Counted from the stretch's first letter, positions 26,217 through 35,587 are shown. The stretch: 64,000 nt of DNA from CAKZLS01 sp963701445 (GCA_963701445.1 CAVPAM010000004.1:5223-69222), one strand, 5' to 3'. The notes: generated from the sequence alone by a model not told the origin. A program made the numbers and translations.

Positions 26217-26477
26217 ACCAACGGTCGTTAATAATGACCCCTTGTGACGGCCTGTCGAGGTTTCCGGCAAGGAGCGTGGTGCGCGGTGATGCGGGAGCAT
26301 CATAAGCGCCGCGCGACGCCGTCCGGAAACCTCGACAGGCCGCCCGGAGGGTCGGGTTTCCCGCATCCTCGGGGCGTCCGGACCGCTTGACGATGGGTCC
26401 CCATCGCCCGCGCGGCCCCTCCTGCCGAGGAAGCGGGAAACACGATCACAAAGGGTCATTATTAACGGCCGTTGGTA
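26217..26477. mobile_element. MITE-like element with nested inverted repeats
   Basis: A 261-base element immediately after the DUF2189 stop. The outer ends TACCAACGG(T/C)CGTTAATAATGACCC are inverted copies over about 30 bases with two or three differences (26217-26248 and 26447-26477). Inside, an 18-base perfect inverted repeat CCTGTCGAGGTTTCCGG (26251-26267 and its partner at about 26323-26340) forms a second hairpin around GATGCGGGAGCATC. TA lies at both tips and TGA flanks both sides, so a TA or TGA target duplication is possible. It encodes no transposase; a minus-strand frame within it looks incidental. It could be a non-autonomous transposon or a structured RNA repeat. Confidence 0.65.
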
Positions 26478-26487
26478 TGAGGGCGGT

Positions 26488-26937
26488 TCAGGCTTTCCGT
26501 TCCCAGCCGCCGCTTTCGGTCTGTTGCCAGTAGGTGACGTCGTGGCCCGCGTCCCTGCGGGCTTTCCAGCGTTCGCGGGCGGCCGCCAAGGCGTCGTCGT
26601 CGTTGCCGTCGAACAGGTCGAAGCATCGCTCGAAGGCGCCGATGTCGCGCGAGTCCGTGCCGTCGGTCAGGAACAGGAAGCTGGCGCCGTTGGGGTTTTC
26701 GTCGTCGGGAGACAGCCAGACGGGCTGGTGCTCCGCGTCGCCATCCTTGGCGGTGCCGTGGGGCAGCCACGAATCCGGGTGATAGGTCCATAGAACCAGG
26801 GCCAGCGCCTCCACCCGGTCCTCGGATCCGGCCAGCACCACGGCCCGCTTGCCGGCGGCCAGGGTCTTCTCGAGTAGACGCGGCAGGACCTGTTCCAGCG
26901 GCGACCGCTGCAAATGGTAGAACGCCACGTCGGTCAT
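26488..26937 (-). CDS. holC: DNA polymerase III chi subunit
   Basis: A 149-residue HolC protein, part of the clamp-loader complex, where it links the polymerase to single-strand binding protein. The N-terminus VAFYHLQRSPLEQVLPRLLE, the central RAVVLAGSEDRVEALALVLW, SWLPHG and a C-terminal FDLFDG segment follow the family closely, and the length is normal for alphaproteobacteria. It follows pepA by 37 bases on the same strand, the usual pepA-holC order, so they are co-transcribed. A nested-repeat element lies 10 bases beyond its stop. Confidence 0.93.
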   Translation of the reverse strand: MTDVAFYHLQRSPLEQVLPRLLEKTLAAGKRAVVLAGSEDRVEALALVLWTYHPDSWLPHGTAKDGDAEHQPVWLSPDDENPNGASFLFLTDGTDSRDIGAFERCFDLFDGNDDDALAAARERWKARRDAGHDVTYWQQTESGGWERKA

Positions 26938-26974
26938 CGGACGGGTCCCGCCTGGTCGAACCGCGCCTCCCCGC

Positions 26975-28507
26975 CTACGACTCCTCGTAGTGATCGGCCA
27001 CCAGCCGGTCGAGCAGGCGCACGCCGAAACCGGTGCCGCCCTTCGGCGTGGTCGCCTTGTCGCTCTTCGACCAGGTGACGCCGGCGATGTCGAGATGCGC
27101 CCACGGCGTGTCGTCCACGAACCGCTTGAGGAACTGGGCGGCGGTGATGCTGCCGCCGCCGCGGTTGCCCACGTTCTTCATGTCGGCGATGTCGGACTTG
27201 ATCTTCTTGTCGTATTCCTCGCCGAGCGGCATCCGCCACAGCGGCTCGCTCACCGCCTCGCCGGCCGCGCGGAGACGATCCGCCAGTTCGTCGTTGTTGG
27301 AGAACAGGCCGGCCTTCTCCTCGCCCAGCGCGATGATGATCGCCCCGGTGAGCGTCGCCAGGTCGATCATGAACCGGGGCTTGAACCGCTCCTTGGTGTA
27401 CCAGAGCGCGTCGGCCAGAACCAACCGGCCCTCGGCGTCGGTATTGATCACCTCGATGGTCTGGCCCGACATGGACACCACCACGTCGCCGGGCCGTTGC
27501 GCCGTGCCCGACGGCATGTTCTCCACCAGTCCGACAACGCCGACCGCGTCAACCTTGGCCTTGCGCCCGGCGAGCGCCTTCATCAGCCCGATGACCACGG
27601 CGGACCCGCCCATGTCCCATTTCATGTCTTCCATGTTGGCGGCCGGCTTGATGGAAATGCCGCCGGTGTCGAAGGTGACGCCCTTGCCGACGAACGCGAG
27701 GGGCGCGTCGCCCTTTTTGCCTTTCTTGTCCTTCTTGCCCTTGGTCTCCGGTTTCGAGGCGCCGTTCCACTGGATGACCACGAGTTGGGATTCGCAGGCG
27801 CTGCCCTGGCCCACGCCCAGCAGCGCGTTCATGCCGAGCTTCCTCATCTGCGCCTCGCCGAGGACCTCCACCTTGAGGCCCAGCTTCGACAGCTTCTTCA
27901 CCTCGGCGGCCAGGGTTTCCGGCTGAATGACGTTGGCGGGCTCGGACACCAGATCGCGGGTCAGACACACCGCCTCGGCCACCGCCGTCAGCGGAGCGAA
28001 CAGCCTGCGCGCCTCGGCGGCGCCGTCGCACAGGATAGATAGGGACCGCAGTCCCGGCTTTTCGTCCTCTTTTTCCTTTGTCCGGTACTTGTCGAAGCGA
28101 TAGGAGCGCAGCCGGGCGCCGAACGCCAGCTCAGCCGCCATTTCAGCCGGCGTCATGGAGCAGCCCTCCAGCGCGTCCACCGCGACCGCCGCGCTCTTGT
28201 TCCCTTGCGGCCCGAGGGCGGCATAAACGCGGCCCCCCACCGCCTGGGCGCGCAGCGCATCGATCTCGCCGGCCTTGCCCAGGCCCACCAGCAGGACGTG
28301 GTCGAGCGTGGTTTCGGCGGGCGCCGCGATCGCCAGGCTCTGATCCTTCTTTCCCTTGAAGCGGCTCGCCGCCATCGCCCGGGTGATGGCCCCCTTCATC
28401 TGCTCGTCCAGCCGCGCGGCCGAGGGCGTAAGCTGGCGGTCTTCAAGGACGCCAACCACAAAAACGCCCGTGTCGGGCAGGGTCGGGGCGGCGAAGCTGA
28501 TCTTCAT
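26975..28507 (-). CDS. pepA: Leucyl aminopeptidase (cytosol aminopeptidase, M17)
   Basis: A 510-residue dinuclear-metal aminopeptidase that removes N-terminal residues from peptides; E. coli PepA also binds DNA in site-specific recombination. Metal and active-site segments are present: VGKGVTFDTGGISIKP, DMGGSAVVIG, VGLVENMPSGTAQRPGD and the signature NTDAEGRLVLAD near residue 350. The ATG at 28507 is chosen because MKISFAAP is the family N-terminus; a longer frame upstream adds 16 unrelated residues. A Lys-rich insert (KGKKDKKGKKGD, about 255) is unusual. It is the first gene of a pepA-holC unit; the commonly divergent lptF-lptG genes are not beside it. Confidence 0.94.
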   Translation of the reverse strand: MKISFAAPTLPDTGVFVVGVLEDRQLTPSAARLDEQMKGAITRAMAASRFKGKKDQSLAIAAPAETTLDHVLLVGLGKAGEIDALRAQAVGGRVYAALGPQGNKSAAVAVDALEGCSMTPAEMAAELAFGARLRSYRFDKYRTKEKEDEKPGLRSLSILCDGAAEARRLFAPLTAVAEAVCLTRDLVSEPANVIQPETLAAEVKKLSKLGLKVEVLGEAQMRKLGMNALLGVGQGSACESQLVVIQWNGASKPETKGKKDKKGKKGDAPLAFVGKGVTFDTGGISIKPAANMEDMKWDMGGSAVVIGLMKALAGRKAKVDAVGVVGLVENMPSGTAQRPGDVVVSMSGQTIEVINTDAEGRLVLADALWYTKERFKPRFMIDLATLTGAIIIALGEEKAGLFSNNDELADRLRAAGEAVSEPLWRMPLGEEYDKKIKSDIADMKNVGNRGGGSITAAQFLKRFVDDTPWAHLDIAGVTWSKSDKATTPKGGTGFGVRLLDRLVADHYEES

Positions 28508-28606
28508 CGACGGTCCTTTCGTTGGAGCCGGGGTCGCGGTCGTTGACACAGTCACTATGTAACTTCGTTGTCATCAAAAGAAAGGGTTAGTTGGGTGGGG
28601 CACCGT

Positions 28607-29734
28607 TCATAGCGCCCGGCGCTCTGGGGCCAGGCGTACCGGGCGCCGCTTGCGGCCCCAGTCCCCGGGCGGCCCGTCGAACACGCCGGCGCACGCGGCG
28701 CCGCAATGCACGCAGTGGCCGTCGTCGGTGAGGGCCCAGTGGTTCAGTTCGTACCAGTCGCGTCCGATGACCCGCCGTCCGCAACCGTGGCAATAGGTGG
28801 AATCGCCCTCCGGATCGTGGACGTTGCCCGTGTAGGCATAACGGACGCCGTTGCCGATGGCGATTTGCCGGGCCCGGGTCAGCGTCGCCGGCGGGGTCGG
28901 GGGCGTATCCATCATCTTCCAGTCGGGATGAAACGCCGAGAAATGCAGGGGCACGTCGGGGCCCAATTCGTCCACCACCCATCGGGTCATGGCCTCCAGT
29001 TCGGCATCGGAGTCGTTCTCGCCGGGAATCAGCAACGTGGTGATCTCGAACCAGGCGTCGGTTTCGTGCTTGAGGTACACGAGCGTGTCCAGAACCGGCC
29101 GCAGGTGGCCGCTGCACAGGCGCTGATAGAACTCCTCGGTGAAGCACTTCAGATCGATGTTGGCGGCATCCATGTGGCGGAAAAACTCGGCCCTCGGTTC
29201 GGCGCAGATGTATCCGGCGCTGACCGCGACCGTCTTGAGGCCGCGGGCATGGCAGGCCTCGGCCACGTCGACGGCGTATTCGAGAAAGATCACCGGATCG
29301 TTGTAGGTGAACGCCACGCTTCGGCAGCCGGTCTCGACGGCGGCATCGGCGATCATCCCGCCCGTCGCCTCGTCGCACAGCGTGTCCACCTCGCGGGATT
29401 TGCTGATGTCGTAGTTCTGGCAGAACTTGCAGGTCAGATTGCAGCCGGCGGTGCCGAACGACAGGATCGGCGTTCCCGGCAAAAAGTGATTGAGCGGCTT
29501 TTTCTCCACGGGATCCACGCAGAACCCGCTGGAACGGCCATAGGTGGTGAGCACGATCCCGTCGCCCTGGCGGGCGCGGACGAAGCACAACCCCCTCTGG
29601 CCCTCGTGGAGCCTGCAGTAGCGGGGACACACGTCGCACTGCACGCGCCCGTCCTCCAGCATATGCCAGTAGCGTCCGGTCACCGCGCCCTCGAACGTTT
29701 TTTCCGTTTTGTATTCAATGGGTAGCTCGGCCAT
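28607..29734 (-). CDS. amrS: AmmeMemoRadiSam radical SAM enzyme
   Basis: A 375-residue radical SAM protein of the AmmeMemoRadiSam system. The SAM-cluster motif is C-x3-C-x2-C in GCNLTCKFCQNYDISK (about 80-95). Extra cysteines near the N-terminus (CDVCPRYCRL) and a C-terminal zinc-ribbon-like set (YCHGCG, HCVHCGAAC) are typical. The partner genes for Memo and AMMECR1 domains lie divergently 140 bases away, so the whole system is in the window. The ATG at 29734 is chosen because GGAGGAGG is six bases upstream of it; an ATG six bases earlier is too close to that site. The substrate is not established for the family. Confidence 0.9.
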   Translation of the reverse strand: MAELPIEYKTEKTFEGAVTGRYWHMLEDGRVQCDVCPRYCRLHEGQRGLCFVRARQGDGIVLTTYGRSSGFCVDPVEKKPLNHFLPGTPILSFGTAGCNLTCKFCQNYDISKSREVDTLCDEATGGMIADAAVETGCRSVAFTYNDPVIFLEYAVDVAEACHARGLKTVAVSAGYICAEPRAEFFRHMDAANIDLKCFTEEFYQRLCSGHLRPVLDTLVYLKHETDAWFEITTLLIPGENDSDAELEAMTRWVVDELGPDVPLHFSAFHPDWKMMDTPPTPPATLTRARQIAIGNGVRYAYTGNVHDPEGDSTYCHGCGRRVIGRDWYELNHWALTDDGHCVHCGAACAGVFDGPPGDWGRKRRPVRLAPERRAL

Positions 29735-29874
29735 GGTCATCCTCCTCCGCCGGCAATCGGCGCCGGCGCGCGCCATATGCGAACCACGGCCCGCCCATCT
29801 TGGAGGGATCCACTGAATTCAGGCTGGCCGCGCCGCCTGCGTTTACGCTAATATCATACAACAAAGGAGCCCCG

Positions 29875-31335
29875 ATGATGATGCATATCCGGCATGCAGC
29901 CGTCGCGGGGGCGTTTTATCCCGGCAATCCCCGCGACCTCGACACCATGGTGCGGCGGTTCCTCGCCGACGCCGAGACAACGGTTCCGGAAGGGCCGACT
30001 CCCAAGGCGATCATCGCCCCCCACGCCGGCTACGTGTATTCGGGCGCGGTCGCCGCGTCCGCCTACGCACGCCTTGCGCCCGCCGCCGGCGTGGTCCGAC
30101 GGGTGGTCCTGTTGGGACCATGCCACCGGGTGGCCGTAAACGGACTCGCCGTGAGCAGCGCCGACGCGTTCGAGACGCCGCTCGGCGCGGTCCCGCTGGA
30201 CAAAAAGGCCATCGAGAGCATTATATCCCTGCCCCAGGTTTCCGTGTTCGATGCCACCCACGAGGATGAGCACAGCCTCGAGGTCCACCTGCCGTTCCTT
30301 CAGGAGATCTTCGACGAGTTCTCACTCGTTCCCCTGGTCGTTGGCCGGGCCAGCGGCGACGAGGTGGCCGTTGTCCTGGAACGCTTGTGGGGCGGACCGG
30401 AAACGCTGATCGTGATCAGTTCGGACCTGAGTCATTACCTGGATTACGAAACCGCCCGGGAGATCGACGCCGCCACCTGCAAGGCCATCGAAACCCTAGA
30501 CGCCTCGGCCATCGGCGGCGCCCAGGCCTGCGGCCGCGTCCCGGTCGCCGGTCTGTTGACGCTCGCCCGCCGGCGCGGCCTGCGGGCGACGACGCTCGAC
30601 CTCAGAAACTCGGGCGACACCGCCGGCGATCGCAATCGGGTGGTGGGCTACGGCGCCTGGATGTTCACCGAAGACACGAACGCCGGCGGCCAAGCCAACG
30701 CCGAGCAACAGGCTGAATCGGAGACCCTCGCGGCACAAACGCGCGCACTGCTGGACACGCATGGCGCGACCCTACTGCGGGTGGCCGCGACCTCCATCAA
30801 ACATGGCCTCGATTTCGAACGTCCGGTGGGCGTCGACATGGGTGATTACCCCGAGGCGCTCCGCGACGAGGGCGCCAGCTTCGTCACGCTCAAGCGCGAC
30901 GACCGCCTGCGCGGCTGCATCGGATCGCCGAGCGCGTATCGTCCGCTAATCGTGGACGTGGCCGAGAACGGCTTCGCCGCCGCCTTCAAGGACAGCCGGT
31001 TCGCGAAATTGAGCCGCGACGAGCTTACCGGGCTGGCCGTGTCCATCTCGGTCCTGAGCCCGACGTCACCCATGACCTTCGGCACGGAATTCGAATTGCT
31101 CGCCCAGCTCAGGCCGAACATCGACGGTTTGATCATCCAGGCCGGCGACCGGCGCGCGCTGTTCCTGCCGCAGGTATGGGAGTCGTTGCCTCGGCCGGGA
31201 CAATTCCTTGAGAAACTCAAGATCAAGGCCGGTTTGGACGGCGACTTCTGGAGCGGCGACATCAAGGCCTGGCGGTTCGTCGCCGAATCGGTATCCTCGG
31301 AGACGCTGGACAATCCGGCCTCCTTATGGACTTGA
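29875..31335 (+). CDS. AmmeMemoRadiSam protein B-A fusion (Memo1 + AMMECR1)
   Basis: A 486-residue fusion of the two non-radical-SAM parts of the system. Residues about 1-270 are the MEMO1-like domain, related to ring-opening dioxygenases, with AGAFYPG, IIAPHAGYVYSG, DEHSLEVHLPFLQ and SSDLSHYLDY carrying the conserved histidines. A linker leads to the AMMECR1 domain (about 300-486) with its hallmark LRGCIGSP and FAKLSRDEL. AAAGGAG lies six bases before the first of three in-frame ATGs, chosen as the start. It is divergent from amrS. A role in modifying a metabolite or protein is inferred from the family; the reaction is unknown. Confidence 0.9.
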   Translation: MMMHIRHAAVAGAFYPGNPRDLDTMVRRFLADAETTVPEGPTPKAIIAPHAGYVYSGAVAASAYARLAPAAGVVRRVVLLGPCHRVAVNGLAVSSADAFETPLGAVPLDKKAIESIISLPQVSVFDATHEDEHSLEVHLPFLQEIFDEFSLVPLVVGRASGDEVAVVLERLWGGPETLIVISSDLSHYLDYETAREIDAATCKAIETLDASAIGGAQACGRVPVAGLLTLARRRGLRATTLDLRNSGDTAGDRNRVVGYGAWMFTEDTNAGGQANAEQQAESETLAAQTRALLDTHGATLLRVAATSIKHGLDFERPVGVDMGDYPEALRDEGASFVTLKRDDRLRGCIGSPSAYRPLIVDVAENGFAAAFKDSRFAKLSRDELTGLAVSISVLSPTSPMTFGTEFELLAQLRPNIDGLIIQAGDRRALFLPQVWESLPRPGQFLEKLKIKAGLDGDFWSGDIKAWRFVAESVSSETLDNPASLWT

Positions 31336-31372
31336 CCATGGATCGGGCGCCGGCGGCTGGGAGAGTGGCCTG

Positions 31373-33724
31373 ATGGGAAAATTCGGATTGAGCCAACCGG
31401 TTCCCCGGACCGAGGATCCTCGGCTGCTCACCGGTAAGGGACGCTTCGCCGGAGACGTGTCGCTGCCGGGCCAGGTCCATGCCCTGTTCCTGCGCTCCCC
31501 CCATGCCCATGCCGAGATCGCCGGCATCGATACCGCCGCCGCCGCCAAGGCGCCCGGCGTTCTGGCGATTTACACGGGCGCGGACACGACGGCCGCGGGC
31601 CTCGGCGATCTGCCGTGCGCCGTGCCGGTCAAACATCGCGACGGCACCAAGGCGCCCCGCCCCGGCCGGCCGCTGCTGGCCCGCGACCGGGTGCGTTTCG
31701 TCGGCGACACCGTCGCCATGGCCGTCGCCGAAACCCTGGATCAGGCGCGGGACGCGCTCGAACTGATCGACGTCGACTACAGACCGCTGCCGGCGGTGGC
31801 GGCCATCGAGGACGCCATCGTGGATATGGCGCCCCGGATCTGGGAGGGCGCGCCCGGCAATCTCGCGTTCTTCTGGCAACGGGGCGATGAAGCGGCGGTG
31901 AACGACGCCCTCGGCCGCGCCAGCCACGTCACCCGGATCGAACTGGTCAACAACCGGCTCGTGCCCTGCGCCATGGAACCCCGCGCGGTGGTGGGAGACT
32001 ACCATCCGGTCTCCGGCCGCTACACCCTCTACACGTCCTGCCAGGGCGCCCACGGCACCAAGGAGGCCATCTCCAAGCACACGCTCCGGGTCCCCGAGGA
32101 AGCGGTTCACGTGATCGTCGGAGACGTGGGCGGCGCCTTCGGATCGAAGGCGTTTCACTACGCGGAGGAAACGCTGTCGTTGTGGGCGTCCAAGCAACTG
32201 GGGCGGCCGGTCAAGTGGACCGGCGACCGGGGCGAGGCCTTTACCTGCGATACCCACGGCCGCGATCAGCGCAACACGGTGGAGGCGGCGCTCGACGCCG
32301 ACGGGCGCGTTCTCGCGCTTCGCGTCCACACCCTCGGCAACATGGGGGCCTATCTCAACCATTTCGGGCCGGCCATCCCATCGCAGATGACCGGATGCAT
32401 GCTGTCCGGGGTGTACGCCATTCCCGCCATCCACGCGGTTTGCCAGGGCGTCTACACCAACACCGTGCCGGTGGACGCCTATCGCGGCGCCGGGCGGCCG
32501 GAAGCCACCTACCTGATCGAGCGGCTGATGGACGCGGCGGCCCGCGAGCTCGGCCTCCCGCCGGACGAGATCCGCCGCCGCAATTTCATCCGTCCCGACC
32601 AGATGCCCTTCACCACGGCGTCGGGACCCACCTACGACTGCGGCGATTTCGCGCGCAACATGGACGACGCCATGGCCGCCGCCGGCTGGGCCGGTTTCGA
32701 GGCGCGCCGCGCGGAGGCGGCCGAACGCGGCCGGCTGCGGGGGATCGGCATGTCCACCTACGTGGAGATCTGCGGCTTCGACGAGGAAGAGGCCACCGTC
32801 CACTTTCTCGAGGATGGCACCGTGGAAGTGCTCATCGGCACCCAGTCCAGCGGTCAGGGCCACCAAACGGCCTACGCCCAGATCGCCGCCGATGGCCTGG
32901 GTCTCCCCATCGAACGGATCCGCGTGGTGCAGGGCGACACCGACCGTATTCCCTTCGGCAAGGGAACCGGCGGGTCGCGGTCGCTGCCGGTGGGCGGACC
33001 CGCCCTGGACAAGGCGGTCAAGGCGCTGATCGACCGGGGCAAGGTGTTCGCCAGCCATCTTCTGCAGGCGCGCAAGCAGGATATCCGCTTCGCCGACGGC
33101 CAATACACGGTCGCGGGGTCGAGCCGCGGCATCGGCATCACCCAGCTTGCGCGGGCCGCCCGCGACATGGAGAACCTGCCGCCCGGGGAAATGCTGCCGG
33201 AACTGAGGGCGGTGGCGCGGTACCGGACGAAGGCGTCGACCTTCCCCAACGGCTGTCACGTCTGCGAACTCGAGATCGATCCGGAAACCGGCGCGGTGGA
33301 GCTCGCGGCCTACCACGTGGTCGACGACTTCGGAACCGTCGTCAATCCGATCCTGCTCACCGGCCAGGTGCGCGGCGGCGTCGTCCAGGGAATCGGCCAG
33401 GCGCTGATGGAGGAAACGGTCTACGACCGCGAAAGCGGGCAACTCCTGTCAGGCTCTTTCCTGGATTACGCGATTCCGCGCGCATCTCATATTCCTTCCA
33501 TCGAAGTCGGTTTCAATTCCATTCCGTGCACCACCAACCCGCTCGGAATCAAGGGCGCGGGCGAGGCGGGAACCATCGCCGCGTGCCCGGCGGTGATCAA
33601 TGCCGTCATCGACGCCCTGTCTCCGCTTGGGATTCGGCATATTGACATGCCGGCCAGCCCGGAGAATATCTGGCGCGCCATTCAGGCCGCCCATCAAACC
33701 CGATCCCAGGAGCCCGCCCCTTGA
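31373..33724 (+). CDS. Xanthine dehydrogenase-family molybdopterin-binding large subunit (CoxL form II-like)
   Basis: A 783-residue large subunit of the molybdenum hydroxylase family. It starts QPVPRTEDPRLLTGKGRF, typical of CoxL/CutL-type subunits, and carries GDVGGAFGSK, the active-site loop AYRGAGRPE (the form II type, not the AYRCSFR of true CO dehydrogenase), GQGHQTAYAQ and the C-terminal glutamate region KGAGEAG. The ATG has GGAGAG eight bases upstream. Its usual FAD (CoxM) and iron-sulfur (CoxS) partners are absent from the window, which is unusual. Its stop overlaps the TTG start of cysQ. The substrate is unknown; an aldehyde or N-heterocycle is likely. Confidence 0.87.
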   Translation: MGKFGLSQPVPRTEDPRLLTGKGRFAGDVSLPGQVHALFLRSPHAHAEIAGIDTAAAAKAPGVLAIYTGADTTAAGLGDLPCAVPVKHRDGTKAPRPGRPLLARDRVRFVGDTVAMAVAETLDQARDALELIDVDYRPLPAVAAIEDAIVDMAPRIWEGAPGNLAFFWQRGDEAAVNDALGRASHVTRIELVNNRLVPCAMEPRAVVGDYHPVSGRYTLYTSCQGAHGTKEAISKHTLRVPEEAVHVIVGDVGGAFGSKAFHYAEETLSLWASKQLGRPVKWTGDRGEAFTCDTHGRDQRNTVEAALDADGRVLALRVHTLGNMGAYLNHFGPAIPSQMTGCMLSGVYAIPAIHAVCQGVYTNTVPVDAYRGAGRPEATYLIERLMDAAARELGLPPDEIRRRNFIRPDQMPFTTASGPTYDCGDFARNMDDAMAAAGWAGFEARRAEAAERGRLRGIGMSTYVEICGFDEEEATVHFLEDGTVEVLIGTQSSGQGHQTAYAQIAADGLGLPIERIRVVQGDTDRIPFGKGTGGSRSLPVGGPALDKAVKALIDRGKVFASHLLQARKQDIRFADGQYTVAGSSRGIGITQLARAARDMENLPPGEMLPELRAVARYRTKASTFPNGCHVCELEIDPETGAVELAAYHVVDDFGTVVNPILLTGQVRGGVVQGIGQALMEETVYDRESGQLLSGSFLDYAIPRASHIPSIEVGFNSIPCTTNPLGIKGAGEAGTIAACPAVINAVIDALSPLGIRHIDMPASPENIWRAIQAAHQTRSQEPAP

Positions 33725-34506
33725 CCCTGACCATCGATCCCGCCCTTGTCGAAAGGGTGCGCCAGATCGCCTTGCGCGCCGGCGACGCGATCCTCGAAGT
33801 CTACAACACGGACTTCGAGGTCGAACGCAAGGACGACTCCTCGCCGGTGACCGAAGCCGATCAGCGGGCGGAAACCCTCATCGTCGACGCCATCCGCCGC
33901 GAAATCACCGATGCCTATCCCATCGTCGCGGAAGAAGCGGTGGCCGCCGGCGATATTCCGGACGTGGGCACGGGACCCTTCTGGCTGGTGGACCCGCTCG
34001 ACGGCACCAAGCAGTTCGTTTCGCGCCAGGGGGAGTTTACGGTGAACATCGCGTTTATTGAAAACAACCGGCCCCAACTGGGCGTGGTCCATGCCCCGGC
34101 TCTCGGTTCCACCTACTGGGGCAGCGCCATCGGCGCCTTCGCCGTCAACGGCGGCGACGACGAGCCGCGGGTCATCGCCTGCCGGACCATCCCCGAAAAG
34201 GGTCTGGTGGCGGTGGCGAGCCGTTCCCACCGCACGCCGGAAACCGATGCTTTTCTCGCCAAGTACGACGTAGGCGAGCTGATTTCCTCCGGCAGTTCCA
34301 TCAAGTTCTGCCTGGTGGCGTCCGGGCGCGCCGATCTCTATCCGCGGATGGGCCGAACCATGGAATGGGATACCGCCGCCGGTCACGCCGTGGCCCGGTT
34401 CGCCGGCGGGTCGGTGATCGAGACGGACGGCACCGAACTGCTGTACGGAAAGCCGGGGTTCGAAAACCCCCACTTCATCGTCCGGGGCGCGACCGCCGAA
34501 GCGTGA
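33721..34506 (+). CDS. cysQ: 3'(2'),5'-bisphosphate nucleotidase CysQ
   Basis: A 261-residue inositol monophosphatase-fold enzyme that removes the 3'-phosphate from PAP, a by-product of sulfate assimilation and phosphopantetheine transfer. Metal-site motifs are present: EEA (about 71-73), DPLDGTKQF (about 91-99) and the late EWDTAAGHA. The GTKQF-type sequence followed by GEFTVNIA separates CysQ from plain inositol phosphatases. The TTG start overlaps the stop of the upstream CoxL-like gene, and its stop overlaps the GTG of the next gene, so the three are one transcript. Confidence 0.87.
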   Translation: MTLTIDPALVERVRQIALRAGDAILEVYNTDFEVERKDDSSPVTEADQRAETLIVDAIRREITDAYPIVAEEAVAAGDIPDVGTGPFWLVDPLDGTKQFVSRQGEFTVNIAFIENNRPQLGVVHAPALGSTYWGSAIGAFAVNGGDDEPRVIACRTIPEKGLVAVASRSHRTPETDAFLAKYDVGELISSGSSIKFCLVASGRADLYPRMGRTMEWDTAAGHAVARFAGGSVIETDGTELLYGKPGFENPHFIVRGATAEA

Positions 34507-35535
34507 CAGATCACCCTCGCGCCCATACCGTTCTCCGCGACGCCACCCGCGACGCGATCGCCGAGGCCGGCCGCCTGCTTCGCGAGGGCCAGGTCGTGGC
34601 TTTTCCAACCGAGACCGTTTACGGGCTGGGCGCCGACGCCACCGACGATCGCGCCGTGGCCGCCGTGTTCGCGGCCAAGAACCGCCCGCGGTTCAATCCG
34701 CTTATCGTCCACGTGGGCGGCGTGGACGCGGCCGAGGCCATCGTCACCTTCAACGAACGGGCGGCCGCCCTCGCGCGGGCGTTCTGGCCCGGCCCGCTGA
34801 CCCTGGTGCTTCCACGGCGCCCGGACTGCCGTGTTTCGCTCCTGGTCAGCGCGGGCCTCGACAGCGTCGCCGTCCGGGCGCCCGATCATCCGGTCGCGCG
34901 CGCGCTGATCGAGGCGGCCGGCCGCCCGGTCGCGGCGCCGAGCGCCAACGCGTCCGGCCAAGTCAGTCCGACCACGGCGGCCCATGTCGCCGAGTCCCTG
35001 GGCGGCCGCGTCGCCATGATCCTCGACGGCGGCCCCTGCCGGGTGGGGCTGGAATCCACCGTCGTCGATGTATGCGGCGACCACGCCGGCCCTGTTGCGG
35101 CCGGGCGGACTCGCGGCCGAGGCCATCGAGGCCATCGTCGGGCCGCTGGCTCCCCCGGGAACCGGGCCGGCCCGCTCGCCGGGCATGCAGAGCCGGCACT
35201 ACGCGCCCCGCCTTCCGCTCCGCCTGAACGCGGCTTCGCCTTGGCCCGGCGAAGCCCTGCTGGGCTTCGGGCCGGGCGCCGGACGGGCGACATTGAACCT
35301 CAGCGCGTCCGGAAACCTGGAGGAAGCGGCGGCCAACCTGTTCGCCATGCTGCGAGAGCTGGACGCGGGCGGCCACGCGGGCCTGGCCGTATCGCCCATC
35401 CCGGAGACCGGGCTCGGCCGGGCCATCAACGACCGGCTGCGGCGCGCGGCGGCCCGCCCCGCGCCCGGAAGCGACGAGAACGAAAATCGCGGCCCCGCCG
35501 CGGCATGCGCGCTGCCGGACATGGACCACGAATGA
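34503..35535 (+). CDS. L-threonylcarbamoyladenylate synthase (Sua5/TsaC), one frame break
   Basis: An enzyme of about 343 residues making the threonylcarbamoyl-AMP used for t6A37 of tRNAs; normally essential. The YrdC domain (about 10-190) has GQVVAFPTETVYGLGADA, KNRPRFNPLIVH, FWPGPLTLVL and VAAPSANASG. The reading frame then breaks at an extra C near 35081 and resumes as TPALLRPGG, continuing through the Sua5 C-terminal domain (PGMQSRHYAPRLPL) to the stop at 35533-35535. Presence of that domain makes it Sua5-type rather than short TsaC. GTG overlaps the cysQ stop. The break is probably a sequence error, since both sides are well conserved. Confidence 0.82.
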
Positions 35536-35587
35536 CACCGGTCCCGCGAACGTTGCGGGCGCCCGGCCAACACCTTAAGTAGAGCGA

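Noticed and set aside
26199..26459. 86-codon frame inside the nested inverted-repeat element
   Set aside because: It runs through the repeat ends into the DUF2189 gene and has no ribosome site or recognisable motif.
31262..33442. Long open frame of 726 codons antisense to the CoxL-like gene
   Set aside because: High-GC DNA opens antisense frames; the protein lacks any family motif and is Arg/Gly/Val-rich, while the plus strand has a complete CoxL protein.
31373..33724. True carbon monoxide dehydrogenase (form I CoxL)
   Set aside because: The active-site loop is AYRGAGR, not AYRCSFR, and CoxM/CoxS genes are missing.
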